A DNA stretch of 13,665 bases from Pseudomonas sp. (GTDB lineage Bacteria; Pseudomonadota; Gammaproteobacteria; Pseudomonadales; Pseudomonadaceae): NCBI GenBank assembly GCA_007117785.1, contig SKFV01000043.1:1-13665 (forward strand), in the 5' to 3' direction. The notes under the pieces are model-generated. The model did no database searches. It saw nothing but the letters and a program-made list of their open reading frames with translations, and was not told where the DNA came from. Positions 1 to 6,613 of the stretch are shown here, piece after piece. How positions within the stretch are numbered: the first letter of the stretch is position 1; each line of letters starts with the position of its first letter. A program made the translations under genes and the position numbers.

Positions 1-2078
1 ATGTGCCGCTTGCGCCCGTCTGGAGCGCTGTTGGCATCGGCCGTCGCGACCAGTTCGCGGTTATCCAGCACCTGCGCCAGCTGCATCTGCGGCTGATTCA
101 GTGCCCGACAGCGCGACTGGCTCGAGGCCTGCAGGCTGATACTGGGGGCTTGGGCGGCAGCTTCAATACCACAGGCCTCCGCCAGTGCCGGCCAGAGACC
201 GCGATACCAGTCATCAAAGGTGGCGAAGAAATCGGCATTGGCATCAGCTTCGGCGCGCGGCAACAGGGCTTCGGCGCCGGCCCGCAGCAGGCAGTCATCC
301 AGCTTTTGCGGAATCGCCTGGTAGGTTGACGCCCACTGGCGGTTGCCGCAGCCGAACACGGCGTAGCGAACGCCGGTCAGGCTGTCTGCCGGCTGACTCG
401 CCAGCCAGTCGACAAAGCGCCGGGCATTATCCGGTGGCTCGCCTTCGTAGGAGGCGCTCAACAGCAATACCGGGCCATCGGTCGGCAAGCTGCCGGTCTG
501 CTCGTCCAGGCTATGGCAACGCGCAGCAAAGCCATTGTGGGCGGCTTCTTCGCTGATGCGGCGGGCAAAGGCTTCGGCACTGCCGGTATTCGAGCCGTAC
601 AGGACCAGCAAGGGTACGCCCTCGGCACTGGTCTCCGCCTGCGCAGTGGTTTTGGCGGTTGGCGCTTCCTGTGGTGTGGCCACCGCGCCAGCCCAGCGCT
701 GCGGCTGGTTGTTGCGACGACGTACCCGGATCTGGAAACCTTCGGGTTTCAGGGTCAGGGTTTCCTTGATCTGCAGCTGATAGTCCGGGTCCACCGCTGC
801 AACATCAAAGCGCTGCAACAACATGCTCAGCACCAGCATGGCTTCCTGCATGGCGAAGGGACGACCAATGCAGGCGCGCATGCCGTTGCCAAAGGGCTTC
901 CAGGCATTCGGGGGCAAGGCCTTTTCCAGCTCGGGGTCAAATCGCTCGGGACGGAAGGCATCGACATCATCGCCCCAGACGGCCGGGTCACGGTGCAGCA
1001 TCGGCAACATGACCATGAGTACGTCACGCGGCGTGACCGGGTATTTACCGGCCAGCAGGGTGTCTTCATGCGGGCTGACGGCAAAAGCCGGCGCAGTGGG
1101 CCACAGACGCAGGGTCTCCATCAGGATCTGCTCGACATAACGCAGTCGCGAGAGGTGATCCAGGGTCGGGATGGATTCACCCATGACATCGTCGACCTGG
1201 GCCTGCGCCTTGCGAAGCGCCTCCGGGTTGTTGAGCAGGAAATACAGCGCAAAAGACAACAGCCCGCTGGTGGTTTCATGCCCGGCAATCAGGAAGGTAA
1301 CCATCTGATAGCGGATATTCTCATCCGACAGGCGCTCGCCGGTCACCGGGTCAACGGCTTCCAGCATGCGGTTGAGCAGGTCCGGCTTGTCTACCGGGCG
1401 CTTGCGGCGCTCGGCAATCAACTGGTCCGAGACCCCATAGAGCAGCTCGGTATCCTTATCGAACTGGCGTGCGGCCTTCTTGCGTAGCTTGTTGATAAAG
1501 GGTGGCCGCCGCGAGCGGATACCCGCCTCGGTGAGGCTGCTCATCATGGCATCGACAAAAGGATGCAGGTCGTCCTGATAGAAACTGTTGAAGCGATAGT
1601 CAAAGCCGCACAGGGCGATGGTATCCAGCGTCAGACGGGTCATCTGTTCGGCGGCATCCAGCTCGACATTGGCACCAAAACGCTCCCAGCGGGTGAGCAT
1701 CTGCTCGGCGATATCCAGCATGGGTTCGAACATGTCACGCAGGCCCATAGGGCCGAAAGCCGGCATCAGGATGCGATGCGCCTTGCCCCAGTTCGGCTCG
1801 TCGTTGTAGGCGGTAAACAGGCCGTCGCCGCCAATCGCGCGCAACTGCTGCAGGGACGCATGCACCTTCTTGGCAAAGCGGCTTTCGTCACAGACCTCGT
1901 TGGCCAGTGCCTGCGAGCTGAGCATCAGCACGCGGCCAATGGGGAAATCCAGCCGCATCAGGGGGCCGTATTCACGGACCAGTTGCATCATCGACTGGAT
2001 CGGCGTTTGCGGATCAATGTCGGGCAAGTTGCCCAGCCAGGGGGCCGGCTTGGGCTGCGGAATGCTGATATCGGTCAT
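1..2078 (-). CDS. Self-sufficient cytochrome P450 / NADPH-P450 reductase fusion, CYP102 (P450-BM3) type, 3' end outside window
   Basis: The frame is open from ATG at 2078 to the left edge (692 codons plus 2 bases). In P450-BM3 such fusions hydroxylate fatty acids near the omega end, using NADPH through FAD and FMN domains. Seen here: I-helix AGHETTS with acid-alcohol pair Glu268-Thr269; K-helix ETLRLWPT; heme loop FGNGMRACIGRPFA with Cys403 as heme ligand; an active-site Phe88 in GDGLFT. A linker at about 460-487 leads into a flavodoxin domain with the FMN loop YGSNTGSAE (494-502), SASYEG and FGCGN. The readable part stops in the linker before the FAD/NADPH domain; by comparison with BM3 (about 1048 residues) some 350 residues are missing. 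An ungapped alignment from memory puts Gly48 and Met52 where BM3 has its carboxylate-binding Arg47 and Tyr51. AGAGAAGA precedes the ATG. The SDR gene ends 33 bp upstream, suggesting one operon. Family assignment is firm; the substrate is unknown. Confidence 0.93.
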   Translation of the reverse strand, partial: MTDISIPQPKPAPWLGNLPDIDPQTPIQSMMQLVREYGPLMRLDFPIGRVLMLSSQALANEVCDESRFAKKVHASLQQLRAIGGDGLFTAYNDEPNWGKAHRILMPAFGPMGLRDMFEPMLDIAEQMLTRWERFGANVELDAAEQMTRLTLDTIALCGFDYRFNSFYQDDLHPFVDAMMSSLTEAGIRSRRPPFINKLRKKAARQFDKDTELLYGVSDQLIAERRKRPVDKPDLLNRMLEAVDPVTGERLSDENIRYQMVTFLIAGHETTSGLLSFALYFLLNNPEALRKAQAQVDDVMGESIPTLDHLSRLRYVEQILMETLRLWPTAPAFAVSPHEDTLLAGKYPVTPRDVLMVMLPMLHRDPAVWGDDVDAFRPERFDPELEKALPPNAWKPFGNGMRACIGRPFAMQEAMLVLSMLLQRFDVAAVDPDYQLQIKETLTLKPEGFQIRVRRRNNQPQRWAGAVATPQEAPTAKTTAQAETSAEGVPLLVLYGSNTGSAEAFARRISEEAAHNGFAARCHSLDEQTGSLPTDGPVLLLSASYEGEPPDNARRFVDWLASQPADSLTGVRYAVFGCGNRQWASTYQAIPQKLDDCLLRAGAEALLPRAEADANADFFATFDDWYRGLWPALAEACGIEAAAQAPSISLQASSQSRCRALNQPQMQLAQVLDNRELVATADANSAPDGRKRH

Positions 2079-2111
2079 GATTATTCTTCTCTGGCAGACG
2101 ACAGGCGTGGT

Positions 2112-2960
2112 TCAGACATTGCTTTTGCGTTTGCGCAGAACCCACAGGAGTACCGGCTGGTAGGCGCTGCTACCCAGCAGACGTTGCAGACGGTCCAGCC
2201 AGCGCGCATCCGGACCGACCAGCACGCGCCGGGCATTGCGCTCAACGCCACGCAGGATCTGCTCGGCTGCCGAGGCGGGCGTCGTGGTCTGAATTGCCTT
2301 GCGTGCATTGGCGCGAGCTTCTTCAGCACTCTCGCCAGTGACATCGGTAACGCTGGCATCCACCCGCCCACTGTCGGCAATCTGGGTGGCGACGCCGCCA
2401 GGGTGCACGCAGGTAACGCTGACCGGGGCTCCGGCCATTTCCAGCTCCATGCGCAGGGCTTCGGTATAACCGCGCACGGCAAACTTGCTGGCGTTGTAGG
2501 TGCCCTGGGTGGGTACCGCAATCAGCCCGAACAGGCTGGAAATATTGATCACGTGACCGTCTTCAGAGGCCCGCAAATGCGGCAGGAAGGCCTGGGTACC
2601 GTGTACTACGCCCCAGAAGTTGATGTTCATCAGCCACTCGAAGTCTTCAATGCGAGCGCTTTCCACCGGTACGCTGAGCGCGACCCCGGCATTATTAAAG
2701 ATCAGGTTGACCCGACCGTGTTCCTGCACCACCTGCCCGGCCCAGGCAAAGACCGCCTCCCGGTCGGCAACATCCAGCGCTGCCGTGGTGACCTTGATCC
2801 CGCTGGCTTCGCACAGCCGGGCCGTTTCTGCCAGCCCCTCGCTGTTCACATCACTGAGTGCCAGATGGCAGCCCTTGGCGGCCAGATTCTGCGCCAACGC
2901 ACGACCAATCCCCGAACCGGCGCCGGTAATGGCCGCCACTTTATTATTAAAATCTCGCAT
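2112..2960 (-). CDS. Short-chain dehydrogenase/reductase (SDR), operon partner of the P450
   Basis: A 282-residue classical SDR that interconverts alcohols and carbonyls with NAD(P). Seen: Rossmann motif TGAGSGIG (12-19), NNAG (89-92), catalytic Ser142, Tyr155 and Lys159 (YNASK), and PGG after the active site. Asp37 closes the second beta strand (ALSDV), which in classical SDRs usually favours NAD(H) over NADP(H). The C-terminal extension (about 255-282) is hydrophobic and ends in RKRKSNV, which could give loose membrane association. AAGGA lies at good spacing before the ATG. The stop is 33 bp before the P450 ATG, so co-transcription is likely; a natural job would be oxidising the alcohol the P450 makes (inference). 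The upstream phosphate-transporter gene ends 72 bp away with no convincing terminator. The substrate cannot be read from sequence. Confidence 0.93.
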   Translation of the reverse strand: MRDFNNKVAAITGAGSGIGRALAQNLAAKGCHLALSDVNSEGLAETARLCEASGIKVTTAALDVADREAVFAWAGQVVQEHGRVNLIFNNAGVALSVPVESARIEDFEWLMNINFWGVVHGTQAFLPHLRASEDGHVINISSLFGLIAVPTQGTYNASKFAVRGYTEALRMELEMAGAPVSVTCVHPGGVATQIADSGRVDASVTDVTGESAEEARANARKAIQTTTPASAAEQILRGVERNARRVLVGPDARWLDRLQRLLGSSAYQPVLLWVLRKRKSNV

Positions 2961-2984
2961 TGTTTTTCCTTGTTCTTATTCTGT

Positions 2985-3010
2985 TCCGGGCCATGCAGGG
3001 CCAGCCCGGA
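2985..3010. repeat. Short inverted repeat between transporter and SDR genes
   Basis: Seven-base arms TCCGGGC (2985-2991) and GCCCGGA (3004-3010) enclose a 12-base loop in the 72-bp gap between two minus-strand genes. On the minus strand the hairpin is followed by an A-rich stretch rather than a T run, so it does not look like an intrinsic terminator. It could be an intercistronic mRNA hairpin or an attenuating structure. Function is unknown. Confidence 0.35.
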
Positions 3011-3032
3011 GCGGATACTGCAAGTAACCGGA

Positions 3033-4895
3033 TCAGGCGTCGACGGTCGGCTCGACCCGCTGGCGATCGGTAGATGCCTTGTCGCTGTCTTTTTCCTTTG
3101 GGGCCGGCGCCAGGACCGCCACTTCATCCAGTGCGGCATAGGCCAGCCCCAGATGACGCTGGACACGCAACAGGTAATGCAGATCATTGAGCAGGGAAGA
3201 AGCCTGCCAACCATCCATTTCCCGATTGCGCAGTGCACTTTGTACCTCACGCTGGAAGTTGTCGGCAAACTGCTTTTCCAGCCGTTCGTAATCGGCAAAG
3301 GCCAGCCGATGTGCTTCCGCCCCCTCACCCACGGCTTTCAGGGCATCCAGACTCTGCATGGCCTTGATGCACTGCCAGCGCAAACGGTCATAGGCCGAGC
3401 GTATCGTCGGCTGGGTGCTGTCGATCTGCCGGCGCAGGTTGGCTTGCAGATGCTTGGCCGCCTTGACCGCCTCCACCAGATCCCGTGCGGCCAGGCTGAA
3501 GTCCATCAACTGCTGCTGTTGCTCCGGCAGCAAGGAGGTATCCAGCCGGCTGATGAAGTCGATGATATCGCCGTACACGCCTTTGACATGGCGTTCATAA
3601 AGCACGTCCGCTTCTACCCGGCTTTCCAGCGGCACCGGTGCCTGGAGTCGCGCCTGCAATTGCTCGTTGTTTAAACCGCTCTTGAGATCGGGCAGGTACA
3701 AGGCGCTGCCGATCACTTCACGGCTCAACTCGGCCAGATGCCGCACTTCCTGATCCAACACCTTGAGCGCGGCATCGGCATGCAACAGGCTGGAGTCGTT
3801 AAGGTAGCGCGCACGCATCGGTGGCTGATCACTCAGGCTCGGGGCGTCCGGGTCTGCTGCCACAACATCCGCATCCGGCAGCCAGCGCATCAGATATTTC
3901 ACCATCAGCGGCACAAAGGGCAGCATGATGACCAGCCCGAGCACGTTGAACAGGGTATGGAAGAGCGCCAGCTTGAGCGTGTGGGCGTCAGCAGCAATCC
4001 CCATCCAGGCCGACATATCCTCGACCACCCGCGTCAGCGTGGGCAGAATGACCAGGGCCGCGGCAGCCGTCACCAGGTTGAACAGAATATGCGCCCCGGC
4101 CAGCCGTCGTCCGGCATTGTTCGAGCCCAGTGCACCAATGACTGCCGTCACCGTGGTCCCCAGGTTGGCACCAATCGCCATTGCCAGCGCATTGCCGTAG
4201 GCCAGTTGCCCGGTAGCCAGCGCCGCCAGGGTAATCATCATCGAGGCATGACTGGACTGCATCAGCACGGTCGCCAGCAGCCCGATAAAGGTATACACCA
4301 GCACGCCGGTCCAGCCGCTGAGCTGGTAATGCTCGAGATTGAGCACGCCCTCAAAGCTTTCGAAGCCGGCCTTCATCAGGTCAATACCGAGGAACAACAG
4401 ACCGATGCCGAGCAAGACCTGACCGACACCCCTCCACACTGCTTCCACCCGGCGACCCAGCATCACACCGAACACCAGCAGGGGCATGGCGACAGCAGCC
4501 AGATCAATCTTCAGGCCGACCAGGGCAATCAGCCAGGCGCCGGTGGTGGTCCCCAGGTTGGCGCCAAACACAATGCCGATACCTGCCACCAGGCTAATCA
4601 GCCCGGCACTGAGGAAGGCGATGGTCAACAGGGTTACCAAGGAACTGGACTGCACCAGCGCGGTACTCACCACGCCGAACAGCAGGCTTTTCCACATGCG
4701 GTCGGTACTGCGCGACAACCAGCGCTCCAGCGCCCCGCCGGTAAAGGCGCGGAAACCATCCTCAAGATGGTGCATACCCATCATGAATAGCGCGATGCCC
4801 GCCGCCAGAGTGGCCAGTTCGGGGCGCCAGAAGAACAAAAAAATGAGGACCAGCAAAACCGCTGGCACCCACTTGGGTGTCAGAAACGCTTTCAT
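3033..4895 (-). CDS. Na+/phosphate cotransporter-family (NptA/YjbB-like) membrane protein with C-terminal PhoU-like domain
   Basis: 620 residues. The N-terminal part (about 10-335) is a polytopic membrane domain with the duplicated signature of the Na/Pi-cotransporter family: QSSS (82-85) and GANLGTT (111-117) in the first repeat, QSSH (213-216) and GANLGTT (242-248) in the second. The C-terminal part (about 365-600) is a charged, mainly helical cytoplasmic domain resembling PhoU, as in many bacterial members; it ends in a Lys/Asp/Glu-rich tail. The family moves phosphate coupled to sodium; some bacterial members export phosphate. Direction and substrate are not decidable here. AGGGG precedes the ATG at good spacing. 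The 112-residue exported protein lies 82 bp upstream and the SDR 72 bp downstream, all on one strand, so partial read-through is possible, but no functional link to the P450 is evident. Confidence 0.92.
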   Translation of the reverse strand: MKAFLTPKWVPAVLLVLIFLFFWRPELATLAAGIALFMMGMHHLEDGFRAFTGGALERWLSRSTDRMWKSLLFGVVSTALVQSSSLVTLLTIAFLSAGLISLVAGIGIVFGANLGTTTGAWLIALVGLKIDLAAVAMPLLVFGVMLGRRVEAVWRGVGQVLLGIGLLFLGIDLMKAGFESFEGVLNLEHYQLSGWTGVLVYTFIGLLATVLMQSSHASMMITLAALATGQLAYGNALAMAIGANLGTTVTAVIGALGSNNAGRRLAGAHILFNLVTAAAALVILPTLTRVVEDMSAWMGIAADAHTLKLALFHTLFNVLGLVIMLPFVPLMVKYLMRWLPDADVVAADPDAPSLSDQPPMRARYLNDSSLLHADAALKVLDQEVRHLAELSREVIGSALYLPDLKSGLNNEQLQARLQAPVPLESRVEADVLYERHVKGVYGDIIDFISRLDTSLLPEQQQQLMDFSLAARDLVEAVKAAKHLQANLRRQIDSTQPTIRSAYDRLRWQCIKAMQSLDALKAVGEGAEAHRLAFADYERLEKQFADNFQREVQSALRNREMDGWQASSLLNDLHYLLRVQRHLGLAYAALDEVAVLAPAPKEKDSDKASTDRQRVEPTVDA

Positions 4896-4977
4896 ATGAC
4901 CCCTGTGGTCAGGCAGAGCGCCCGACCGCGCAGTTAACCGGCGCGCAGTGCGCCGATCAGACTAAACGTCGCAGTCT

Positions 4978-5316
4978 TTACTGACGACCGTCTTGCTGCT
5001 TGCGACCATGGCCGCTCTTGGTACAGCCCAGGCAGCGCACGAAGGTCTCACGACCCGGACGGACTACCAGCTCCTGACCCGCTTCACGGGTATTCCCGGC
5101 CAGCGCGGTAAAGGGCAGGCTGACCACAAACGCCGCCGTACCGATCGCAGTCACCCCGAGCAGCAAGGGACGGGCAATCAGCAGATCGCCGGTCATGGCA
5201 TAAAAGCCGGGGTTGTTGACTTCTTCCTGGTAACCGTAGGAACGGTCAGCCGCCAGTACACTGGCACTGAGCAGAACACCGGCGAGAACAGCTGTAGCTT
5301 GACGTAACAGGCGCAT
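4978..5316 (-). CDS. Small exported or membrane protein of unknown function (112 aa)
   Basis: The frame opens further upstream, but ATG at 5316 is chosen because AGGGA lies 8 bases before it and because it starts a clear Sec signal peptide: basic MRLLR, a hydrophobic core, then SVLA/AD, with cleavage expected near residues 22-23. A second hydrophobic segment (about 46-72, ARPLLLGVTAIGTAAFVVSL) could be a membrane span. After it come a charged stretch and CLGC (CxxC, Cys95 and Cys98), then a basic Gly/Gln-rich end. The CxxC might bind a metal or form a disulfide. It lies between mutM (170 bp upstream) and the Na/Pi-family gene (82 bp downstream) on the same strand. I do not recognise a characterised family and assign no function. 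That it is a real gene is supported by signal peptide, ribosome site and compact fit. Confidence 0.78.
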   Translation of the reverse strand: MRLLRQATAVLAGVLLSASVLAADRSYGYQEEVNNPGFYAMTGDLLIARPLLLGVTAIGTAAFVVSLPFTALAGNTREAGQELVVRPGRETFVRCLGCTKSGHGRKQQDGRQ

Positions 5317-5486
5317 GATTAAATCCCTGGTTGTGGCCCGATAGGCATTGTTATTGGCGAGCAACACTCGTCCCGAGCACTGCGTACACCTTTCCATTGT
5401 AGGCATAAATCCCGCTTTTACGGAATCCACGGCAGAAAATTTTGCTAAGTGTTTGAAATATCAATGCTTCAACTGTGACAGCGCGC

Positions 5487-6299
5487 TTAGCGCTGGCAAC
5501 TGGAGCAATACACGCTCGACCGCTGGCCGAGCCGGCACTCGGACAAGGTGCGCCCGCAGACCTTGCAAAGCTCGCCACCACGGCCATAAACAAACAGCTC
5601 CTGTTTGAAATACCCCGGCTGCCCATCGCCGCCAGTAAAGTCGCGCAAGGTCGTACCGCCACGCTCAATGGCATAGGCCAGGATGCGCTTGATCTCCAGC
5701 GCCAGCTGTATGTAACGCGCCTTACTGATCCGCCCCGCCTCACGCCGCGGGTCAATCCCGGCAGCAAACAAGGCCTCGCTGGCATAGATATTACCCACCC
5801 CGACCACCACTGCGTTATCCATAATGAAGGGCTTGACCGCCGTGCGCTTGCCGCGCGAGCGCTGGTATAAAAGCTCACCATTGAACGCCTCACTCAAAGG
5901 CTCCGGCCCCAGGCTGGCCAGCAAGGGGTGGGCAAATGGATCAGTACTCCACAACAGGGCGCCAAAGCGACGCGGATCGGTGTAACGCAGCGCCAGCCCC
6001 GAATCCAGCTCGATATCCACATGGGCATGTTTCGCTGCCGGCGTACCGATCGGCACCAGACGCATATTGCCCGACATGCCCAGATGCCCGATCAGCACCC
6101 CACCGCCGATATGCATCAACAAATACTTGGCCCGCCGATCAATCCGGGTAAACACCTGATCCTCGATCTGGATGGCCAGGTCCTCCGGAATCGGCCAGCG
6201 CAAACGCCGGTCACGCACAATCAACTGCGTTACCCGCTTGCCTTCCAGGTGCGGTGCAATACCACGACGGGTAGTTTCTACTTCAGGTAATTCAGGCAT
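5487..6299 (-). CDS. mutM: Formamidopyrimidine-DNA glycosylase (Fpg/MutM)
   Basis: A bifunctional base-excision repair enzyme that removes 8-oxoguanine and formamidopyrimidines and cuts the abasic site by beta/delta elimination. At 270 residues it has the usual length. Seen: N-terminal PELPEVETT with the catalytic proline (Pro2 after Met removal) and Glu3; Lys58 in RRAKYLL; the void-filling trio Met75, Arg111 and Phe112 (DPRRFG); Asn170 in GVGNIYASE of the helix-two-turn-helix; and a C-terminal zinc finger CKVC-x16-CSSC (Cys245, 248, 265, 268) with Arg260 at its tip. All key residues are present, so it should be active. The ATG at 6299 has only a weak purine-rich ribosome site, but PELPE must follow the initiator Met, which fixes the start. 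The strong terminator at 6365-6397 lies upstream, so mutM probably has its own promoter in 6300-6364, where no clear consensus was found. Confidence 0.98.
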   Translation of the reverse strand: MPELPEVETTRRGIAPHLEGKRVTQLIVRDRRLRWPIPEDLAIQIEDQVFTRIDRRAKYLLMHIGGGVLIGHLGMSGNMRLVPIGTPAAKHAHVDIELDSGLALRYTDPRRFGALLWSTDPFAHPLLASLGPEPLSEAFNGELLYQRSRGKRTAVKPFIMDNAVVVGVGNIYASEALFAAGIDPRREAGRISKARYIQLALEIKRILAYAIERGGTTLRDFTGGDGQPGYFKQELFVYGRGGELCKVCGRTLSECRLGQRSSVYCSSCQR

Positions 6300-6364
6300 G
6301 CAGCGCTTCGCTCTCTGACAATCAAGGGGCGGGAATCAGGCAGGCGCCATGGTAGCAAGAGAAC

Positions 6365-6397
6365 AAAAAAGGGGCAGCAAATTACACTGCTGCCCCT
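6365..6397 (-). terminator. Intrinsic terminator downstream of the alkylsulfatase gene
   Basis: A perfect stem GGGGCAGCA (6371-6379) / TGCTGCCCC (6388-6396), extendable by one A-T pair, has an 8-base loop and is followed on the minus strand by a run of six T (A6365-6370 on the plus strand). This is a textbook rho-independent terminator for transcription coming from the alkylsulfatase gene. It insulates mutM from that gene. There is no matching T run on the plus side, so it acts in one direction. Confidence 0.93.
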
Positions 6398-6437
6398 GGT
6401 GAAGCGTTGGAATATTGCACAATGTCCGCCAGACTGG

Positions 6438-6582
6438 TTGGCGTTGACCGGCTATGGACCGTTAGATGCCATGCGACCGCCAGGGATGGCGGAAGCGCAG
6501 AAAATGCAGGAGCAGTTTTCTGCGGGCATCTACGAGCCCCCAGGGAAGGGTTCACGGCGTGTCCATAGCCGGTCAGCGCCAA
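6438..6582. repeat. 145-bp multi-hairpin palindromic intergenic element
   Basis: Together with the terminator this fills the 314-bp gap between mutM and the alkylsulfatase. Two 22-base outer arms (6438-6459 and 6561-6582) are inverted copies with 21 of 22 bases matching. Inside is a second pair TAGATGCC (6463-6470) / GGCATCTA (6525-6532) enclosing two hairpins: CCGCCA-GGGA-TGGCGG (6477-6492) and CGCAGAAAA / TTTTCTGCG (6496-6504 and 6516-6524, with a further inner TGC/GCA). A weaker third hairpin, GAGCCC / GGGTTC with one G-T pair (6534-6539 / 6548-6553), follows. The motif CCAGGGA(T/A)GG occurs twice (6480, 6540). The folded form is a cruciform or multibranch RNA. It resembles dispersed palindromic intergenic repeats (REP/MITE-like) of pseudomonads. 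A short open frame across it is not credible as a gene. It would lie in the 3' untranslated RNA of the alkylsulfatase. Confidence 0.85.
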
Positions 6583-6613
6583 TCAGGCTGAGGCACTGAA
6601 CCGGATCAACACC

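Noticed and set aside
513..1487. A 324-codon plus-strand open frame
   Set aside because: Antisense to the P450 heme and FMN domains, whose frame shows all family motifs.
1563..3674. A 703-codon open frame on the plus strand
   Set aside because: It lies antisense to the P450, SDR and transporter genes, has no ribosome site or recognisable motif, and its composition is that of a reverse-frame shadow in G+C-rich DNA.
4939..4955. Hairpin CGGCGC/GCGCCG after the small exported protein
   Set aside because: Short stem with no T run on either strand; not a convincing terminator.
5479..5495. Hairpin CAGCGC/GCGCTG around the mutM stop codon
   Set aside because: Six-base stem, no T run after it, and the stop codon sits in the loop; probably chance.
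6382..6582. A 66-codon minus-strand open frame starting MALTGYGHAV
   Set aside because: It consists of the palindromic element plus half the terminator; the coding look comes from the repeat.
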